Assembly (NCBI GenBank): GCA_902783255.1
Contig: CACZQB010000002.1
Coordinates: 1 to 59,582 of the forward strand
Length of the DNA stretch: 59,582 nucleotides
Reading direction: 5' to 3'
Source: Oscillospiraceae bacterium
Lineage (GTDB): Bacteria; Bacillota; Clostridia; Oscillospirales; UBA644
Part shown: positions 59,513 through 59,582 of the stretch, piece by piece
How the letters are laid out: each line of letters begins with the position of its first letter
How positions within the stretch are numbered: the stretch's first letter is position 1
Translations under genes and position numbers: made by a program
Notes under the pieces: model-generated
Seen by the model: only the letters and a program-made list of their open reading frames with translations
What the model was told of the DNA's origin: nothing
Databases searched by the model: none

Positions 59513-59582
59513 GTTCCGCCCCGGCGGAACGTGAAGCGTCCTTCGGACGTGAAGTGCGCTTCGCGCGTGAAGTGTGCCTTCG
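59513..59582. repeat. Start of an 18-bp-period hairpin repeat array (continues past window)
   Basis: After a leading hairpin GTTCCGC/GCGGAAC, the hexamer GTGAAG recurs at 59531, 59549 and 59567, exactly 18 bp apart. Between copies lie small hairpins with a TTC(G) apex and changing arms: CGTCC/GGACG, then GCGC/GCGC, then an incomplete GTGCC. Compensatory arm changes suggest that structure, not sequence, is kept. Confidence 0.75.

Noticed and set aside
59513..59582. A CRISPR-like array at the right edge
   Set aside because: The repeated unit is a 6-bp motif in an 18-bp period with variable hairpin arms; no long identical repeats or unique spacers, and no cas genes nearby.

Overview
The window looks like a chromosomal segment of an uncultured anaerobic Clostridia-type Bacillota, probably a gut carbohydrate degrader. 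The reasons are strong AGGAG-type ribosome binding sites, many sigma-A promoters (TTGACA, 16-18 nt, TATAAT) with AT-rich spacers, the ylxM-ffh-rpsP-khpA-rimM-trmD and rpsO-pnp orders, B. subtilis-like ydjGHI genes, CCA-encoding tRNAs, and a load of intracellular glycoside hydrolases and uronate enzymes. I see no insertion sequence, prophage, CRISPR array or replication origin.

Layout: (1) 1-5.9 kb, minus strand: the end-truncated gene of an ECF sigma factor, then an operon read right to left, GH127 glycosidase - uxuA - uxuB - membrane HExxH protein (uronate and arabinoside use). (2) 6-8.4 kb, plus strand: a DUF4037 nucleotidyltransferase-like gene, an apparent promoter-to-terminator small RNA unit (about 7145-7246), and a DUF3737 beta-helix protein. 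(3) 8.4-16.1 kb: divergent housekeeping blocks, ylxM-ffh-rpsP-khpA-rimM-trmD plus a small membrane protein on minus, and rpsO-pnp, tRNA-Gln and a DUF308 membrane protein on plus. (4) 16.1-22.4 kb, minus: a putative envelope-stress operon resembling B. subtilis ydjGHI (zinc-ribbon protein, TPM protein, SPFH protein) but without pspA, followed by a NodB-fold protein. (5) 22.5-30 kb, minus: cyclophilin lipoprotein - Gfo/Idh - ThuA - solute-binding lipoprotein - sugar isomerase (a keto-glycoside type pathway), then FAD oxidoreductase and HAD phosphatase.

(6) 30-37 kb, plus: a metal-response module. A SmtB/CadC-type ArsR repressor and a Zn/Cd P-type ATPase are followed by a lipoprotein gene whose promoter carries the identical 16-bp operator found at the arsR promoter, then a decayed copy of that lipoprotein and two FtsX-like permeases without an ATPase. 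(7) 37-43.7 kb, plus: GH36, GNAT, CcdA plus TlpA-like thioredoxin, VUT transporter, SDR, pyruvate kinase. (8) 43.7-48.6 kb, minus: GT4 - PlsC - GH92 and a small lipoprotein. (9) 48.8-52.7 kb: a 1288-residue multidomain lipoprotein with a GH141-like beta-helix. (10) 53-59 kb: oppBCDFA; the OppA protein is circularly permuted, with the usual C-terminal region placed directly after the signal peptide. (11) right end: tRNA-Thr, tRNA-Tyr and the beginning of an 18-bp-period hairpin repeat.

The most unusual items are the permuted OppA with an in-frame 8-bp repeat at both ends of the moved block, the three-site ArsR regulon that takes in an unknown lipoprotein, the putative small RNA with paired upstream repeats 21 bp apart, the pspA-less ydjGHI-like operon, and a ccdA gene with no conventional start codon.
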